Source: Porodaedalea pini
Taxonomy: Eukaryota > Basidiomycota > Agaricomycetes > Hymenochaetales > Hymenochaetaceae
DNA length: 64,000 nucleotides
Direction: 5' to 3'
Assembly: GCA_002794775.1 (NCBI GenBank)
Contig: NBAY01000038.1
Coordinates: forward strand, 62,001 to 126,000
Position 1 is the stretch's first letter, and the number at the start of each line of letters is the position of its first letter. The position numbers and the translations under genes were made by a program. The notes under the pieces were generated by a model. It saw only the letters and a list, made by a program, of their open reading frames with translations. It was not told the DNA's origin and searched no databases. Of the stretch, positions 47,158-57,128 are shown piece after piece.

Positions 47158-47235
47158 CAAAATAGTTAAGAATTGAATGAGCTAGTCGAGCTCATCGTGC
47201 GGCACGATGAGCTCGAGCCCTTCGACGATGCGCGT
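47158..47235 (-). repeat. Second, internal copy of the KDZ TIR inner part
   Basis: TAGTTAAGAATTGAATGAGC followed by the CGAGCTCATCGTGC palindrome is an inverted copy of about 31675-31745 in the left TIR. It matches better than the right terminal TIR does in the same part. Sequence further right (47236-47330, with GACGATGCGCGTGATG) looks like a badly diverged continuation. The right end therefore carries two nested TIR copies. Confidence 0.65.
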
Positions 47236-47509
47236 GATGTTTTGATCGACGCGTGTGAAAAGGGGCCTGGACGCACGTCCTCGGTGATCCCGGCGGCTCA
47301 GGTCCAGCCTCTCCGCATGTGCCTAGCATGACGTCAACTGATAACAATAGATTGTTGCTGCATTTGGCAGCTTTTTCACGGGGCTGGTTTGCCTCATAAA
47401 AACAATTAAACACTTCATAATTTTATTTATACATTTGCATATATAATTTACAATTAACTCTACCTAATCATATTAAAAAAAACTGAGAGAATTGAGGAAG
47501 AATTGGGTG

Positions 47510-47777
47510 TGCTAGTCGAGCTCATCATGCGGCACGATGAGCTCGAGCTGTTTGACGACGCGCGTCGTGAGCAATGCCATTTATGGCAGGTGACACGCGT
47601 CGCCGGTGACCGGTGAGTCCTGGTAGCCGGTCCTCAGCTGACCAGTAGCTAAATCTGTGAATTCAGGTCAGTATTAATGCCAGTAGGAGAGGAAAACCCA
47701 GCAGGTACCTAATTAGAAGGAGTCATGGGGCCTAAGCCTCCTTCTAATTAGGTACTGTTGTGTACGTACCTTAGGTG
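47510..47777 (-). repeat. Right TIR of the KDZ element
   Basis: The inverted counterpart of 31452-31717, with hairpin arms at about 47703-47754 and the same palindromes. It ends CCTTAGGTG at 47777. Confidence 0.85.
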
Positions 47778-47785
47778 CGTCGGAA
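47778..47785. repeat. 8-bp target-site duplication of the KDZ element, right (CGTCGGAA)
   Basis: Identical to 31444-31451. Confidence 0.9.
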
Positions 47786-48027
47786 TTGTGATGAAAGATG
47801 AAGTATTGAAGAAATTCGGCCCGAGTCTGCACATGCATCGGATCGAATCTAGTAATGCTACGAGTGTTACTATATATGTATTTCTACCTTGACCTGCGCA
47901 GGCTCTAGATCTCTTCGGCGGCACCACTTACACTCCAACACACCTTGCCAGATCAGAAAACTCCTGACTTATCTTTGTCAATTCGTCCATGACTTGTTTC
48001 ATATTTTGGGCATCAGCCTTGCCATTT

Positions 48028-48198
48028 CTACCCTTGTCCACCTCCGTTCAGATGCCTTCTCAAGCCTTTCCCTGAAGTTTGTGAGTTTGAAGTCTTGGCT
48101 TCAAGTTTTTCCTCTAACTCCGCCATTCCCAATCTGTCTTCTATATCGTGCTTGAGATCGTGGAAATTTGAGAAGCTTGACGAGTTTTCCTGAGACAT
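48028..48198 (-). CDS. Short hypothetical frame, 56 aa, probably 5' part of a broken gene
   Basis: MSQENSSSFSNFHDLKHDIE leads into a Glu/Lys-rich helix (AELEEKLEAKTSNSQ). A TATAAAA on the minus strand lies about 61-67 bp upstream, the same layout as at the 191-aa gene (28752-29327). After residue ~45 another frame (FRERLEKASERRWTRVEMAR) looks like the natural continuation, so a frameshift or unrecognised splice is likely. No family is recognised. Confidence 0.35.
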   Translation of the reverse strand: MSQENSSSFSNFHDLKHDIEDRLGMAELEEKLEAKTSNSQTSGKGLRRHLNGGGQG

Positions 48199-48258
48199 GT
48201 TTGATTTGGCGTGGTTTGTGCTCTTGAGTGACTGATGCTCCCATCAAGAAAGCTGTTG

Positions 48259-48265
48259 TTTTATA
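48259..48265 (-). promoter_or_regulatory. TATA box upstream of the 56-aa frame
   Basis: TATAAAA on the minus strand, about 61-67 bp before the ATG at 48198. Confidence 0.3.
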
Positions 48266-48489
48266 CCCGCAAAGAAGCAAAGCAAAGCAAACTTACTTTG
48301 TTAGCAGGGCGATGATGCAAAGTGACGCTATGGCACGTGATTGATACTTTATAATATCTGCTATCTACTCCTAACAGATCGTCAACCGCACAGGAAACGA
48401 ACACGAGACAGAAACGAAACTATGTAGAGCGTAAATGCTGGTGTTATGTAAAGTGGGGTGAAGAACGTGGTAGGGATGAAGGATCATTA

Positions 48490-51400
48490 CTAAAGGTCAA
48501 ACGAGGGTGGTAAATCAGATAATAAAGGCATACTGTCCAGAGGGCGACGGAACGAAAAATAAGCGAATTTTAAAAGGAGAAGAAAATTGTTGGGATGAGA
48601 CCATTCAACAAACGAAATGGGTAAGGAACGTTGACGAAAGAGGCCATTTCGAACAAATGCAAAAAAAGGACAACAATTAAGCATGTGATGGACATCATGT
48701 TTGCGGCACAACAGGTCTGGACAACGCAGTTGGGGGTTTCGGTTATGCAAATTGAGCGTGTTCAGCATTAAGCTGACAGCACGCGATTGAACTGAGCGAT
48801 ATATCCTCTTCCTTGGGGAAAGCTTCAAAAACGGGTGTAGGGATTGCGTCGGGTGAAGGATGAAGGAGGACGGCTCGAGGATGGAGCGATGTCCACGTAG
48901 ATTTATGATACTGGCTTTCCAGTCACGAACGAGGTCGAGCTGTACTTGCGCCTTCAAGTTAGGGAGCGAATCCGGTATAGTCTCGTGATGTGGGTTGGTA
49001 GCGGCGTCTTTGGCCAGCTTATCGGCTGTAGAATTACCCAGTACTCCGTGATGGGATGGGAGCCACTGGATTGTGATGTGTGATGCCTTGTGGTGTAGGG
49101 CGAGGAAAATTCCACAAAGACGGCGGAAGAGAATGATGAAGTCCGCATGCCGAGCGTCGTTAGAGAAAATGAGCTGGATGCAATTGAGTGAATCTGAGAT
49201 GATATGGATGTGAACTGGTGTGAAGCATTTTGAAAGGAGAGATGAGATACGTCGCATGGCTGCGATGAGCGCTTCCTGCTCTTCAAACAAGATGTTTGAC
49301 CGAGAGTGCGCTGCTGAGGAAAAGACAGCAAGTTCCTGGTGATTGTGCATAATGACGAACCCATGACCGCCGTTGAGGGAGCCGTCGGCCTGAGGAATGA
49401 TGGAGCCATCTGTAAAGATAAAATATTGATAAGGAGGGGGATGTAGAAAGAAAGAATTGAAATTGCGGATAGCTAATTGACGTTGCGAAGATGAAGGAAT
49501 GGGAGTCATGACGAGGCGCGAATGAATGGGAGTAAAACTAGGGAAGGAAATGACTTTGGGAATCATAACGTTAGGAAGAAGAGAGGACATTAGATATTGA
49601 TTTGGAACGGGTTTATACGTAGAATGAGCAAAATAAGAGAGAAGAAAATGTTTAGCTAGGAGTTGAATGAACAATGGAAGAGGAGGGCAGGAAAGTAAGG
49701 ATTCCGCAACGCTCGGGTGAGTGCTACGGTTGAGAACTAGATTCAGAAAACGATGTTGGGTTTTTTGTAAAATTGAAAGAAAAGGGGATTCGGGAAAGAG
49801 GACGGCACCATAAATGGCAACCGAACGGATTAAGCCAAAATACAAAAGACGCGCGTATTGCAAATATGCGCCGTTGGTCCTATTGAAAAGAAAGGAGCGT
49901 TGATGAAGGGTAGAAAGGGCTTTGTTGGCCCGGGATTCAAAGTGGAGCTTGGGAGACAGGTCGTAAGAAAATATGACACCCAGCCAAGTAAGATGGTGCG
50001 AAGGGCGGATAACTCAGTTGTTTGGTAAGGACAAAGCCGCGTTCGAAGAAGAAGGGGAGTCTGATAAAAAGGATTGAAAAGTGAGATTTGCATATCTGTG
50101 ATGAGGGAGAATATGAAGCAGTTCGATAGCGTCAGGGTCAATGGATAAGCCAAGTGATTGAAATTGAAGAGAAATGAATTGGAATTGGTTACGGAGACGC
50201 ACTAAATTGGTGCGAATGTTAAGAGAACGAGCATAAAGAAGATGATCGTCCATGTAAGCGAGTAAAGGTCGATCTGGGCCGAAACGCGAATTATAGGCCA
50301 TGATGACTTCGGCTGCGGCGAAAATTGAAATAAGAGGGGACAATGGGGACCCCTGGGGAACTCCCCGGTTGGGTTTGACAAAAGGAGGAGAAACGAAATG
50401 GTTGAAAGAAAGAGAAATGGGTTGGTCTCTGAGCCAGCCAGAGAGAATGTGAATGATGTTGGGATGAACTTTGTAATGAATAAGTTTCGAAAGGAGGCGA
50501 TTATGAGAAATATTGTCAAAAAAACCTTGAATATCAATGGTTAAAATAGAAGTGATCAAGTAGCGGTGACGACGATATATTCGACTGAACCCATCGCCGC
50601 TGCTTAGAATGAAAGGATCAGATAGAATGGTCGAAAGTAAAGCATAGCATGCAGTGAGGGAAGAACGGTGTTTTCGGCACCCGTGTTGGGCGTCGGGAAG
50701 AAGATTGTTAAGTTCAAAAAAAGGTTGAAGGAAATTAAAGAGGATGCGTTCGAACAGTTTGCTGATGGTGTCGACCAGAGTTATAGGATGGAACGCTCTT
50801 GGAACAGAAAAGTCAGTGCGTTTGGGTTTGGGAATAAAGGTAACGAGTGATGTTTTGAAAGGAAAAGGAAAGTAACCAATTTTCAAACACAAAGTGAACA
50901 GATCGGCAAAAAATTGGCCGCGATGCTCGATGAGGAGCTCCAGATGTTTGTACAAGATATGGCTGTTGCCAGGACTCGTTTCACGATCGACGCTGTGAAG
51001 GGCCGCTTGTACATCCTTCAGTTCGATGGGACGAAACTCCGTGAGGGCAGGAAGGGGAATGACCTCAGGAGTGTTCAATAAGGGCGGAAAAAATGTCTCG
51101 CGGAACAGTGACGCTTTGTCTGATTCAGTCAAGGTGAATGACCCATTTGACATTTGGAGCGCGCCGATTGGAGCTCGGCGGCGAGCCATACCGAGGAACT
51201 GATTGCGCCAGGAAGACTGCGAATCGGATTGCTGAAGACGCGAACCGAAGAACGCGTTTTTGGCTTGAGAGATCTCCGTATCCAGGAGAGTTTTCGACTC
51301 AGGACTCGGGTTACGACAGTGCCCGCGATAGAGTTTTGAGCACGCTTCGGACCACCAATTGTTGGGCCCGAAATACGATCGCGGTTTACGTTTGTGTAGA

Positions 51401-53306
51401 AAGAAGGTAGCAAAGTCCGAAAGGGTTGAATGAAGAGAGAAAAGAAGGTCGTCCAGCGCCTTAGGGGATTCGATTCCCATTAGAGAAAAGGGGAATAAGT
51501 TAGAATCACAAAATTCTCCAATAAAAGAGGGTAAGTCGCGAAAACGAATTGAGCAGAGGGGGGGCTGTTGGGGAGCAGCCAAGTCATTGACATCGAAAGA
51601 GAAACGAATTGGGAGATGGTCCGACGCGATGTCAAGGGAAGGGTCTGAAATAGAAGTGCGTTCTAAAAGGGATGGGGCGAAATCGTCTGAAGCAATAAGG
51701 AGGTCAATAATAGTTTTAGACCCGGATGAACAGTTGAAATACGTATGTTGGTAAGGGGGGTTGCAAATGATTAACCGATTCTCATTGATCCAGTCAATGA
51801 GAGTTGCCGATTTCGAAAACGCAGCGGATTGCTCTGGAAAAGACCAGAGTTCCAAATGGCAGTTAAAATCACCTATGAAAATATTAGAAGGAAGGTCCAG
51901 TGAAGGAAGAGGATTCTCGAATTCGTGAAGAGAAGGGGAATTATAGACGTTCCAAAGTAAAATAGGAGATAAGTCGCCTCGGGAAATTGAGATGACTGTA
52001 ATGTTAGGGGAAGACGAGCCCGGAGTGTAGAGGGAGACGCGGTGAATGATGCGGGGGTGGATCAGCATACAACACCTGGGTTTCTCGGGAGAAGACAGTT
52101 GGAAGGCGATGTAGGGTGTAAAGTTGCGTAAATTAAAAACGCGGTGTGGAGATCCCGATGCCGCTGGCCTCGGAATCGGCTCTATTAGGTTCGACTCGAC
52201 TCAGGACAGTCTTACAAGTATCCCCGACGCATTTCAGGACAGTTTCAGTGTTTGGCAGTATTAACTCGACGCATACAGCTTGGTTCTGCACCGGTGAGCC
52301 ACCGAAGTCCGTTTTGGGTCACATCTGGTATTGTTCCGAGCCTCCCGAAGCTTAATTACTCATGTTCTTGAGTTACGGCTCCGAGTTCCGGCTATTTGGT
52401 GTTGTTTGGCTAGAGCCTCCGGTCTGTCTTTGTGTCCTTTGTACGCCGCTCAGAGGCTCAAACCTCTGTTGGTTATTTAAACACTCATGTAAATGTCTCA
52501 AAAATACAAGTTTAGTTCCCCCGAGTCAGTCCCAGTCTTTAGTTCTCATCTCCGTCGCCGTTCAGTGTCGTTCCGTCCGTTCCGTCTCGAGTCCCGTTTT
52601 CGGCCAAATCTTGCTTTCGCTATATCGCCCTCAGTTCTTATCCGTTTCCCGAGCTCTCTTCAGATTCTTAATCTCGTCGAAAATCGCTTTCGAACATTGT
52701 CTTTTCTTGCACGATTCCGAGCCCGCGTCGTAGAGCTACGAAAATAGCTTTTGGTTCCGGGAGTTCCGTGCGTTCCGCCAGCCGCAACCAGTGCAACTGC
52801 TATATCTCCGTCAATTCTGCATCGCGTCTCGAGGTCTTTTCAGATTCAGAATCGTCTCGACGAATAGTATCGATTCCTGTCTTCACTGGCGAGTTTCCGA
52901 GCCCGGGTTGTCAAGATCGTAGTTGCTCTTTGTTCTCCGACCGCATTTAGGCACGTTTTGCCGGTCGTCCTTTGTACTCGCGTCCTCGAGTCGACACCTA
53001 GCCCCGAGTATTCTATTACACTTCCCCGCACTTCCTGACACTATCCCCTCCATCAGACACGTTAGAGTGAACCCCCAGTGGCCGAACTCAACCAGGTCCG
53101 AGTCTGCCAGTAGACCGTACCATCACCTTTCAGCGGGTACCGGATGAAGAAAGTTTAGAAGGGAGAATTGAATGAATAGTCGAGATTTCTTGAAAACAGA
53201 TGATATCCGGGGAAGAATGAGTGGAGGAAAATGCGCGAAGCAAGTAATCAAAAGTAGGGACTGAATTGCGAAGATTAAGAGAAAAGACTGAAATAGAATT
53301 TGTCAT
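48490..53306 (-). pseudogene. LINE ORF2: AP endonuclease, RT, RNase H
   Basis: Starts MTNSISVFSLNLRNSVPTFD; N and E of the endonuclease site are in SLNLRNS and IICFQEIST. After the solo LTR (52145-53132) it continues GTRVFNLRNFTPYIAFQ, with GDFNCHLELW and SDHLPIRF (catalytic D/N and D/H). The RT region includes FIPKPKRTDF, GFFDNISHN, GVPQGSPLSPLIS and LLAYMDDHLLYA (YMDD box). RNase H shows FTDGSIIPQADG, LFEEQEALIAA, IISDSLNCIQL and STADKLAKDA. The C-terminal finger is CPDLLCRKHDVHHMLNC. One TGA (50014-50016) divides a frame that is otherwise continuous down to 48490. The enzyme nicks target DNA and copies the element RNA in place. Confidence 0.9.
52145..53132 (+). repeat. Solo LTR (988 bp) inside the LINE endonuclease
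   Basis: It begins TGTGGAGATCCC and ends ACCTTTCA, flanked by GCGG on both sides (52141-52144 and 53133-53136). A TTATTTAAACAC TATA-like motif lies near 52469 and the downstream half is rich in CGTTCCGTCTCGAGTC-like text, as in fungal LTR R-U5 zones, so it is oriented +. Deleting it with one GCGG (992 nt) rejoins SSSGT to RVFNLRN in frame. Its parent family is not otherwise present in the window. Confidence 0.85.
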
Positions 53307-53312
53307 AAGCGT

Positions 53313-55552
53313 CTAGAAAGGGGAGCGATAATTGCGGTGAGCTGGACACTCCGATGACCTGGCGCTGTGGTTTCCCTGACAGTTAATGCACAGAGCGAAA
53401 TGATCACATTGCAGATTGTTGGCCGCAGTACATGGAGCGCATTTGGCGACGTGCACGGCGGTACGATGCGGTTCGGAGCAGATAGCACAACGTGCTGTTG
53501 AACGGCATTTTGTAGTGGAATGTCCCAGGCGGTGGCAATTGTTGCACTGGTTAATTGTTGGTCGAGCTCTCATTTCCTCGAGGCGACGTATGACTCCGAA
53601 AATTAGGACGGACCAGTTATTGTGAAGGAAGAAATGGTCGAAACAAAGTCGCGAGTCGTCTTTGAGAACGACCGATACATTGCAAAAGTCGCGTTGATTT
53701 AGGTGCTCGATTGAGGACATGAAACGGGGAGGAAACATGAACTCGTGGCCTTCGAACTGCGGGAGGGCGGATATTTCATCGATGAGGTCCTTTTCTGAAT
53801 AAATTAGTTTGGTGTCCCTATCAAAGACTGGGACACCTGGGATAACCATTTTGAACTGTGGCGAGGGCGTGAAAGCCCTAGCGCCGCTGATGTTGATAAT
53901 ATGGTTTAGTTGTGAAACGAGCGAGCTATGTTGGGCGTCAAAATCGGAACGGATGTTAGTGAACGCGATCAAGAGGTTGCTGTTAGTAGTATATTCCACG
54001 TTGAGTATAACGAGATGTTTAAAAACAGGGTTGCCCTTAAGGCCAGCTCAAACACTGTTTTTAACTGACAAGGTGGATGGGCGAACAGCAAGGTCGCCGG
54101 GAAGAGAGAAGAAAATGCGGCGGACATTTCTAACGCGGGTGTTGACCGATCCGTTAGACCGGTTGATTGGGACAGTAGAAATTTCCCCGTCAGGGTTCTG
54201 CTCAGTGGCGCGGACCACTTTGGTAGGAGTGGGTTTGGGCTTCTTCTGAGCCGCTTTGGCATACGTGACTGTTGTAAACCCGTCCTGATCCGTTCCAATG
54301 GCTTCAACGGGCGGGTAGTAAACTTTAGTTTGAGAACCTTGAGGGGCATTGTGAGCAGAGTGGGCATAACCGTCCGGTGCGATAATGGTGCCTTCCAACG
54401 TCATACGGTAGCCGGAACCCGGAATACGGGTTTTAGTGATGGCAGCTGCATATTCTGTTTTTCCGTTCTTCGGGGTCTGGACACGTTGTTTAAAAATAGG
54501 GCCCGGGGGAGGAAATTTCGGATCGTGTACGAAGCGAACACCGATTGGGTCAGGGAGAATTTTGTTCTGTTTATTGGTGTTAGTATTGGCGGGAACCGAA
54601 CGTGAAACGGAAGGAGCCGGAGCATCAGAAAGCTGTTTTTCAATTTTGTTAGTTTTTTCGGAGATTGAAGAAACAACCGCAGAAAGGTGCTGAATAGACC
54701 GGGACATGGCGTGCATAGTATCCGTGATTTCTTGGTCTCGGATAGTTTGGCTGTTGACATAAATATTTTCAAATACATGTTTAAAAGAGGGGGAATGAAT
54801 ACGGAATGTGGAGTGAAAGGCTTCCAGGCTTTCATTGGCTGAATTGGTGAGGCTGGTTTCGTCGTCCAATGAGTTTGACTTGCTTATCCAGGATACCAGA
54901 TTGGAACCGACGTTAGCGAGGATGGAACCGGCGCGAACTGGATCGTCGAACCAGGGTTTGTCAGATGACCACGCTGGCTGGGAGATGAGCGTGTTGATCG
55001 TGTTGATGGTTTCTTTGGTGAGATCTGCAAAAGAATTGTTGACTTTCTCGGCGATGGCCGGATCAGTCGTCTCATCGATATCCTGCATAACGTTGTCGAC
55101 TTGAGGGGCCTGGCTGGTATGTTCGTCGGGGATGTACAGATCATCGTCCATAGCATCGTCGTCGATTCGGGGGGGGGGGGGGTGGGATGGACCTGTGCTC
55201 TTCTTCTGAGTTCGAGCGTTTAAGGGTGTTCTGCGACTCGACATCGGGAGTGGGGGGAAGGTCCCCTTGTTTGCGTAGCTTGGCGGCGTGTTCGTCCGCC
55301 TCGACATCGGGAGACCATTTATCACGATTCGCTTGTACTGTAGCGCATACGTTGTCATCGTGGTTGTAGGTCTTGTCGCGACCACAAGTGACGCATAACT
55401 TGGCGGTCCCGCTAACACACGAGCGACTGTGGTAGGGGAGATCCTTTTTACACTCCTCACACTTGGTGGGGTCCTTGGGATTGACAAGGGAGAGGGTAGA
55501 CTTTGTCTTGTTAAGAGACGCTTTTGCCCTGGTCAGCATTTTGCTGTCCATT
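53313..55552 (-). pseudogene. LINE ORF1: gag-like protein with zinc knuckles
   Basis: From the ATG at 55552 (MDSKMLTRAKASLNK) it encodes a Cys-rich zinc-ribbon-like part (CEECKKDLPYHSRSC, LCVTCGRDKTYNHDDNVC). A long Ser/Thr-rich region follows, ending in two CCHC-type knuckles (CNNCHRLGHSTTKC and CAICSEPHRTAVHVAKC) and CINCQGNHSARSSEC. The product binds element RNA. Two lesions: a run of 12 or more G at about 55169-55182 that changes the frame between SIPPPPP and RIDDDAMDDD, and a TGA at 54048-54050 (KNSV-stop-AGLKG) where CGA would fit. Both are otherwise bridged by open sequence. Confidence 0.8.
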
Positions 55553-55772
55553 GCGAGTAGAGAACGAGAAATGAGGCTGGTTACACTGTTTTCCCACGGT
55601 CGATGTAGATGGTAGGAAGCGAAGTGATTGATACCGATTCTTGTCGTCGCGGGCCGCATCTGCGTCTGTCTCCTTCGTCCTACTTATCATGTTTCCTTGA
55701 CTCAATCGGTCCTGATTCCTGCTCCCCCTTTCACTTGTATATTCATCAACAATTCAACTAGACCTCATCACA

Positions 55773-57128
55773 ATGCGCGGTCGCTCAAGCACCGTCTCTC
55801 GCACTCGCACCCGCTCCGTCTCCTTCTCAGCAAGGCTCGCTCTTGCTCTCAATTGCCATCCAAATGGTCCAACTCTGGAGACTCTGCCCACAGAGATCTT
55901 GCTTGAGATCGTGCAGATTGCTGCAGCCGTGCCATGGTACTCCAAGAGCGCAACTGCGCATAGACTGGGATCGCTTGGAGACGACGAGGATAGCGACGTC
56001 GTCAAACACAGACCCCGTCTCGACCATCGTACACTTCGTGCACTCGCGCTCGCCTCTGGAGTCCTAGCAGGTCTCGCGCACACCGTCTTGTATGGCGTCG
56101 TGTCACTCGACGATCTAAAGCATACTGCACTCTTCGCGAGGACAGTAGTAGATTGTGCGCACCATGACATCACCCTTTCGTCTACGACATCGCCTATTGC
56201 GCCGACGTCTCCAACCTCGATAGCGTTCTCTTATATACCCCCTTCGTTTGCCGGCAAGTTCACTTCGCGCCTTGCGCTTGAATACCCCTTTCATGTTTCC
56301 CCGAGAGTCTCGAAGAGCAGGAGTACCGAGCTCGATCGTTTCCATGCCGCGACGGGTGCTCTTCTTGGACTCGGACAATCTGCGCCTTCCGTTGCCTCGC
56401 CCGTCCTTGCCTCGCTTCGGACACTTGTTGTCGACACATGCATTCTGGAACATCACCTGAAGCATGCGCCACCGACTGGCCTTCCGTCTGTGTCCCCGAC
56501 ACCCTCAGAGCTAGTCCTACATTCGTACATCCCATGCGACATGCCGTCTCCTTCACCGCTTTCCCCACTCGCTTCGCGTGTCACCCATTTGACTATCGCA
56601 TGCCCGTCTGCGAGATGGTCGTTGCCCAGCGCGACGCTCGCCGCTCTCGGCGGCGCGCCGATGCTCTCACACCTCGCGCTCGTACGCAGGGCGAACGCCA
56701 ACGAGGATAACGATATCGAATTCATACGTGATGTAGCGAACATCCTATGCGAACGGGCGGGCTCTCTCATCCGCGTCATGCTCGTTGTCCTCCCAGACTC
56801 CGGCTTCTCCTCGTGGAAGAGCGAACTCGTCCAGCCCTACAACATCGGCTCTTTCGAAGATCCTCCGCTGAGCCCTGAGATACGCTCTTTGCAGGCGTAC
56901 CTCTCCACGACGTATATCTGGACGCAATTCGCGATCCTCGCACGCGCCTCGACGTCGGTCTGCGTTGTTCCCGGTATGGGAGATGCTTGGGCTCGTGCGC
57001 TGAGGAAGAGCCGGAAGTCGGGCGCGATCTTCGAGAGTAACATCTTCAATGATGAGGGCCGGGACCTTTGGAGCTGGGCTCGGGCTCACGAGGCTGGACG
57101 ACGTGCTAGAGAGGAGATCATGCCTTGA
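55773..57128 (+). CDS. F-box-like hypothetical protein, 451 aa
   Basis: A single intact exon. After a basic Ser/Arg N-terminus (RGRSSTVSRTRTRSVSF) there is an F-box-like helix, LETLPTEILLEIVQIAAAVP (residues 35-54), the motif that links substrate receptors to Skp1-Cullin-1 ubiquitin ligases. The remainder (VLAGLAHTVLYGVVSLDDLK, LTHLTIACPSARWS-type segments, GGAPMLSHLALVRRANANED, AYLSTTYIWTQFA) resembles the degenerate leucine-rich C-terminal part of basidiomycete F-box-like proteins. The ATG at 55773 follows CATCACA closely. The LINE 5' end lies less than 200 bp upstream, so the element may sit in the promoter. A 5'-truncated inverted paralog is at 30339-31443. The substrate is unknown. Confidence 0.8.
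   Translation: MRGRSSTVSRTRTRSVSFSARLALALNCHPNGPTLETLPTEILLEIVQIAAAVPWYSKSATAHRLGSLGDDEDSDVVKHRPRLDHRTLRALALASGVLAGLAHTVLYGVVSLDDLKHTALFARTVVDCAHHDITLSSTTSPIAPTSPTSIAFSYIPPSFAGKFTSRLALEYPFHVSPRVSKSRSTELDRFHAATGALLGLGQSAPSVASPVLASLRTLVVDTCILEHHLKHAPPTGLPSVSPTPSELVLHSYIPCDMPSPSPLSPLASRVTHLTIACPSARWSLPSATLAALGGAPMLSHLALVRRANANEDNDIEFIRDVANILCERAGSLIRVMLVVLPDSGFSSWKSELVQPYNIGSFEDPPLSPEIRSLQAYLSTTYIWTQFAILARASTSVCVVPGMGDAWARALRKSRKSGAIFESNIFNDEGRDLWSWARAHEAGRRAREEIMP

Larger units (their letters stand above)
31452..47777. mobile_element. 16.3-kb composite KDZ-superfamily DNA transposon
   Basis: TIRs of about 265 bp, tip CACCTAAGGTACGTACACAA, are flanked by a perfect 8-bp duplication CGTCGGAA. To my knowledge, duplications of this length are reported for Zisupton-type elements. 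Inside, all on the + strand, are a KDZ transposase gene (37828-41532) and two spliced genes of unknown function (43233-44780 and 45235-46660). A nested hAT transposon (32211-37760) interrupts the 5' part. Without the hAT the element is about 10.8 kb. It inserted at the 5' edge of the truncated F-box-like paralog. The transposase carries one premature stop, so this copy is probably no longer autonomous. Confidence 0.9.
48490..55700 (-). mobile_element. LINE-type non-LTR retrotransposon with RNase H
   Basis: The order on the minus strand is ORF1 (53313-55552, gag-like with zinc knuckles), then ORF2 (48490-53306, endonuclease, reverse transcriptase, RNase H, C-terminal Cys/His motif). This architecture is that of fungal Tad/I-like LINEs. 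The 5' end lies somewhere in 55560-55700, very close to the F-box-like gene. The 3' end is below 48490, without an obvious poly(A) tail. I found no target duplication. Few lesions (one stop per ORF, one homopolymer slip, one solo-LTR insertion) suggest a fairly young copy. Confidence 0.9.

Noticed and set aside
52145..53132. Host exon or intron within the LINE
   Set aside because: TG..CA ends, the 4-bp duplication and exact frame restoration identify a solo LTR.
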